From: Poriferisulfidus sp965221375
GTDB lineage: Bacteria; Pseudomonadota; Gammaproteobacteria; Poriferisulfidales; Poriferisulfidaceae
Assembly: GCA_965221375.1 (NCBI GenBank)
Contig: OZ244883.1
Coordinates: 1,054,001 to 1,118,000, forward strand
Reading direction: 5' to 3'
DNA: 64,000 bases
The position numbers and the translations under genes are program-made. Under the pieces are notes generated by a model. That model searched no databases. It was not told the DNA's origin and saw only the letters and a list, made by a program, of their open reading frames with translations. The number at the start of each line of letters is the position of its first letter. Position 1 is the stretch's first letter. Shown here piece after piece: positions 30,301-36,300 of this stretch.

Positions 30301-33300
30301 GCCGCCGCGGTGTCGCTGCTGGCCACCTGATACTGCAGGGGGTCGCCATCGCCGTCGGTGAACACTTCCAGACCACTGGCTTCCAGAGCAATGGTTTGCG
30401 TGTCGCCGACTTGAAGGAGAAGGTCAGCCAAAGGCCGCGCCACCGTCGGCGCCACATTGGTGTTGTCCAGCACGAACGTCGGCTGCGAAGTCCCGCTCGG
30501 CACCGTGCTGCCCAGCGCATTGCCTGCCAGATCCGGAATCGTCGCATTCTCGGCGAACCCGAGGGTGACCTCGCCGTCCAGATCCGCCAAATCCCCATCT
30601 TTGGCAGTCACGTCATACACCGACGCGGAAGTGCCCACGGCAGCCACCGACAGGACGGCCGTCGTGCCGGTCAAGGTGAAGTCTGCCGACGCCACATCGG
30701 TGACCTCCTCCGAGAACGTCACTCGCCAGGTGAGTTGATCCTGATTAGTGACTTCCTCCGTCGGCGACTGGCGCACGATGGATACCACATGGGCGGAGGT
30801 CACGTCATAACGCCCCGTCGCTTCCTCGGACGCCAGATTCCGGTTGTCGTCACCGTCAAACGCAATACGGGCGGCAATCGAGACCGTGTATGTCCCTTCG
30901 TTCTGCGGCGAGAGCGTCGCGGTGTACATTGTCGCGTACACCTCCCCATTTACCACCTCCGAATCCAAAACCGTGAAGTTCGACACGCTGAGGTTGGTGG
31001 TGTCGATGCCGTCCTGCGAAAACCCCCGCACCGGCTCCGAGAAGGTGAACGTCGCCGTGAAAGCCGCGTTGGTACTCGCCGGCACGCCGCTGATCGTTAC
31101 CGTCGGGCTCGACTCAACCGCCATGCCGGTCTGGGTCTCTGCGGCCGTGTTGTCGTTGCCGGCCAGGTCTCGAACCGCGCCTGCACCGAGAGAAACCTCA
31201 TACGCCTGACCTTCCGTCGTCGGGGTCACCCGCGCACGGTAGGTCAACCCGTCCACGATGACCTGGAAATTCGAAACGGTGCCATTCACCACCGCAAAAT
31301 CCTCCAGACCCATCCCCTGCACTTTCTCCGAGAAGGTCGCCGTCACCGGGAAGGGACTAAGGGTTTCGGGAAGAACACCGCTGATTTCCACCGTCGGGCG
31401 GGTAGGATCGTAGACGCCGGTCTCTTCCGTCGAGGCGTTGTTGGGGGTCGGCTCCAGATCCTCGTCGGACGCCGCGCCCGCCGGCACCGATACCTTGAAT
31501 TCCCCTTCCTGCACCGGCGTAATGCGCGCGCTGTAGGTGGCCCCGGAGCCTTCAAGATGCGATGCGATGCCGTTCTCCAGCGCAATGTCGTCCAGCGTGA
31601 AGCCGGAGACCGGCTCCGAGAACGTAAACGTCGCCGTAAACGCATCCTTGGTCAGACTCGGCACCCCTCCGACGGCGACCGTCACATTGCCGGTGTCGAT
31701 GTACGATGTTGTCGAACTGGCGGCGACGGTATTCCCAAAACCCACCGCATCGGTCACGCTATCGGCCGGCACCCTGATTCTCAAAATGCCTGAGACTGGC
31801 GGGACAATTCGGGCCGTATAAACCGTGCTTGAGACGGCGACAAAATCCTCCACCGTTACCGCCTCATTCCCGGAGGAGGATATCAACTCAATGTCGCTGG
31901 GCTCAAAACCCGTCACCGGCTCACTGAAGGTGAACGTAACCGTCGGCGGGCTGTAGATACTGCCGTCCAGGCCGGTAATCGCCAAAGTGGGTCTTACGGA
32001 ATCACGCACCCCCTCGGCACGGAAAGCCCGGTTCTCGTTGCCGGCCGCATCGATTAGAGTCCCCGCCCCGATCTCAATGCTGTAGGGGCCCTCCTGTGGC
32101 GGGAATATACTTATTCGGTTGCTGTTCGATCCATCGAAACCGATCAACTCCAAATTGTTCAGTATCACAACAGGATTCAGGGTACTCGTGTTCCCCGACG
32201 AAAGCTGCAAATTGAAGCCCGGTACGCTTTCCGTAAAGTTGAACGTTACATTAAATGACGTCGCTGCCTCCGTTGTCCCACTGCGCCACGGGAAAAAGCC
32301 GGCCAGTGACACTCCCGGACGCGAGATGTCGTAGCGGCTGCTCGCCTGCGCGGGGAAATTGCCCAAGCCGTCTTCATCCAGCGCCACATCCTCCGCTACC
32401 GACACACTGAACATCCCTTCCGTAGTCGGAGTCACCCGCGCGGTATAGGCCGCCCCGGTCCCCGTGAATTGGGAAATCGTCGCATTGACGACCACCAGGT
32501 CCTCCGCCGTGAAACCGGTCACCGCCTCGGAAAAGGTGAACGTGGCCCGCACGGGCGCATTGGTGGCCGCCGGAACTCCGCTGATCGTCAACTGCGGATA
32601 GGCGTCATCGTAAATAGTGCTGGCGCTGCCGCTCAGAGTGTCATTGCCCGCCGCATCCGTCGCCACTCCGGCAACGGCGCCCATCCGGACGATGCCTGAC
32701 TGACCCGGCACAATCTTCAGCGTATACACCTGGGTGCTGACGGCCTCAAAATCAGAAACCGAGCCGATGTTGGTATGAATGGAGGTCGCATCCGCCTGCG
32801 TGAACCCGCTCACCGGTTCCGAAAACGTATACGTCGCCGTAAACGGCCCATTGACCTTGCTCGGCGCACTGACCGTCAATGTCGGTCCGGTCCGATCCAG
32901 CACATAGGTGTTCTCACCGTCGGTGGGGATGTCCGCCACCAGGGCATTGCCATGCGCATCGGCGATATCCGAATCGGCCGCAAATCCCAGCGTGACCGTC
33001 CCTTCATAAGTCGCCAGATTGCCTCCCGAAACTGCCACCGTCACCGTGTCGCCCGAGGACCCGACCGTCGGCGTCAGAGTTACCCCCACCGGGCCGCTCA
33101 GGGTGAAGTCCGTCGCATCCACATCCACGACCGCCTCGTCAAACTCAAGCTCCCAAGTCAACGCGGTCGCACGGGTCGAGGATGTTTGCGGCGTATTCCG
33201 CTCCAGCCGCTCCAGACGCGGGCCCTCGCTGTCGTACTGCCCGCTTTCGCTGGCCCCCATGTTGGCATTCCCGGCTGCATCGGTCGCGACTCTCTGATTG

Positions 33301-36300
33301 ACGCCGACATTAAAGGCGCCTTGCTGCGGCGTGATGCGCGCGGTATAGATTGGATCGTTGGCCGTAAACTCGCTGACCGACACATTCTGCGAGGCCTCCA
33401 CAATATCTTCGGCAGCAAAACCCGAGACCGGCTCCGAGAATGTAAACGTGACGATAAACGGCTGCGTGGCCGTCTGCGACGGCACTCCCGTGAGCGTCAC
33501 TGTCGGCCTTGTGGTGTCGTAAATCGCCTGGGCGCTGCCGGCCACATTGCCGTTGCCGGCCGCATCCTCGGCCACATTGGCATCCACGCTCAGTGAAAAG
33601 GTTGCCGCCGACGGGTTGGCCGTCACCGTATATTCCGCCCCCGATCCCGAGAAATTCGACAGACTGACATCGGTCGCAGTGAGATCGCCCACCTCAAAGC
33701 CTTCAATCGGCTCGGAAAAGCGGATGGTCACCTGTGTGGAGCCGTTCACCGCCGACGGCATCTCGATCTGCGGCGTCGGCGAAACCGTATCGTAAATTCC
33801 CTGCGCCCGTGCGGATGTGCTGCCCTCGCTCGATGTGTCTCCGGTCGCTGCGTCGGCACTCACGCTCAGGGTGAACGCTCCGTCATTCACTGGCGTTACC
33901 GTCGCCGTGTAACTGCTGCCGCTGCCGGAGAAGCCCGAGACACTGGCATTGGTCGTCGTGATATCCGTACTGTCAAACCCGCTTACCGACTCCGAGAACG
34001 TGAAGGTCGCCGTAAACGCCGCGTTGGTGGCCGCCGGCACCCCGGTCACCGTCAGCGCCGGCGCCTGCGGCGCATACGTGCTCTGCCCGGCTACGGCGTC
34101 GTTGACGTTACCGGCTGCATCCTCGACCACCCCGGCCGCGACCGAGACTCGCACCACTCCCGAAGCCGTCGGAGTGATGGTCGCCGTGTAAACGGCTCCG
34201 GACCCGTTCAGATTGGAGGCCGTCCCGTTCTCCACCACCACGTCACTCGCCGCAAAGGTTTCGCCCACCGACTCCGAGAACGTGAAGGTCGCCGTAAACG
34301 CCGCGTTAACCTTCTCCGGAACCGTCAGCGCCAATGTCGGCGCGATGCTGTCGTACTGTCCGCTCGCCGTCACCGCGCCACTGGTATAACCGACCGCATC
34401 CGCCGCCGCGCCGGCCGCCACCGACACGGTATAAGCCCCTTGCGCCGGAGGAGTGATCCGGGCCGTGTACGACGCTCCCGAGCCACTGAAATCACTGATG
34501 GTCGCATTGTCCCCCACAATATCTTCGACCGTAAAGCCGCTGACGGCCTCCGAGAATGTGAATGTGGCCATAAACGGTGCGCGGGCCGCCGCCGGCACCC
34601 CGATTTGCAGTGTCGGAGCAGTAATGTCATACACCCCCTGCACACGGGCGGACGTGCTCCCGAACTCGTTGGCGTTCATGGCCGCATCGACCGCCACCGA
34701 CACCGCAAACACCCCTTCCGAGGTCGGCGTCACCGTCGCCGTATACACCGCCTCCGTGCCAGCAAACGCCGTCACCGTCGCGTTGCTTGCTTCAATGTCC
34801 GCCAGCTCAAAACCACTGACCGCTTCAGAGAAGGTGAACGTCACCGTAAATGCCTGACTGGCCTGGGCCGGTACGCCCGTGATTGTCAGAGTCGGCGCTT
34901 CGCTGTCATACGAGCCCTGTACCTGCGCCGCCTCACTGCCATTGCCGACCATGTCCTGAGCCGCATTCTCCGCCACCGATATCCGGAAAGGCCCATCCAG
35001 CAGCGGCGTGACCCGCACCGTATAGTCCGCCCCCGATCCGGCGAAGTCCGACAAGACCGCATTCACGGCAGTTAGATCCTCCGCGGTAAAGCCGTTGACC
35101 ACCTCGGAAAACGTCAATCCCGCTGTGAATGCGCCGCTGGTTTTGGTCGGAGAGGTGATGGTCAAGACCGGACGGTTTGGATCGTAAACTCCTTGTGCCG
35201 ACACCTCTGCTGTGGGATTGCCCGCCACGTCCGTGAGGATTCCCGCGGGCACCGTAATCTGGAAAGGACCGGCCTTTCGCGGTACCACCTCAAGCTCGCC
35301 CGTCCACCCGTCGGCATCGTAATAGGATGTGATGGACTTCAATTCGGCATTTATTCCGATTACTGCCGGCAGAGAAAAAGTACCCTCCAGCCTTTCCGGT
35401 GTGTTCAGCGTCGCAGTGAACGGACCCGCGGTCAGCGCCGGCATGTCCAGCGTGAAAGTCGGCGAAGTCACATCATAAAACCCTCGAACCAAGGCCGACA
35501 CGCTGCCTTGCGATTGCGCATTCTGCGCCGCATCCGCGGCTACTGATACCGTAAAGGCGCCTTCCTGGAGGGGTGCGATATCCGCGCTGTAAGAAGCTCC
35601 CGAACCGGAGAAGTTTGACACCGTGGCATTGACTCCTGTCACGTCACTAGCTTCAAATCCGCTCACCGATTCCGAAAATGCGAAAGTGGCGGTCACCGAG
35701 GCCTTGTTAGTCGCAGCCGGAATTCCGGAAATCGTCAACGACGGCGCCGATGGCGCATACGTCCCGCTAGCGCTGACCGCCTCATTGCCATTATCCCTGT
35801 CATCCCTTGCCGCGTTCTTTATTACCGAGACCGTAAACGTGCCGCTTGAAATCGGCGTGACGGTCGCCGTGTAAACCGTAGTTGATCTGGGGGTGTGGAA
35901 CTCCGTGATGCTGGCATTGGTCGCCGTAATGCCTGCGCCGGAAAATCCTTCGACCGCTTTGGAAAATACAAAGGTGGCCACAAACGGGCCGTTCACTTTT
36001 TCCGGCACCCTGATCTCCACCGTCGGTGCCGTCCTGTCAATGTCGTCTGCGTCTTCGACAATACTATATTCCCGATTCCCATTGCCAGCCGCATCCGTCG
36101 CGACGTTCTCCGGCAGCACAAAAGAAAAGATCTCCGCAGCATCCAAGTCTGCTCTCATCACTTCAAAGGTATATTCGTCCCTCGAACCGACAAAATTCAG
36201 GAGTGAGAAACTCGCCTGAATATCGCTTTCCTGCAACCCGGTGACCGGCTCCGAGAATTCCAGTGCAAGGTTATATTTCTCCGTAGTCGAACTTTGAATA

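Noticed and set aside
24411..31793. Long plus-strand open frames (208, 389, 396, 267, 555 and 559 codons) rich in Arg, His and Pro
   Set aside because: They lie wholly antisense to the repeat domains, mirror the repeat period, have no ribosome sites and no recognisable domain. They arise because the GTG/ACG-rich coding strand rarely gives stops in the other frames.
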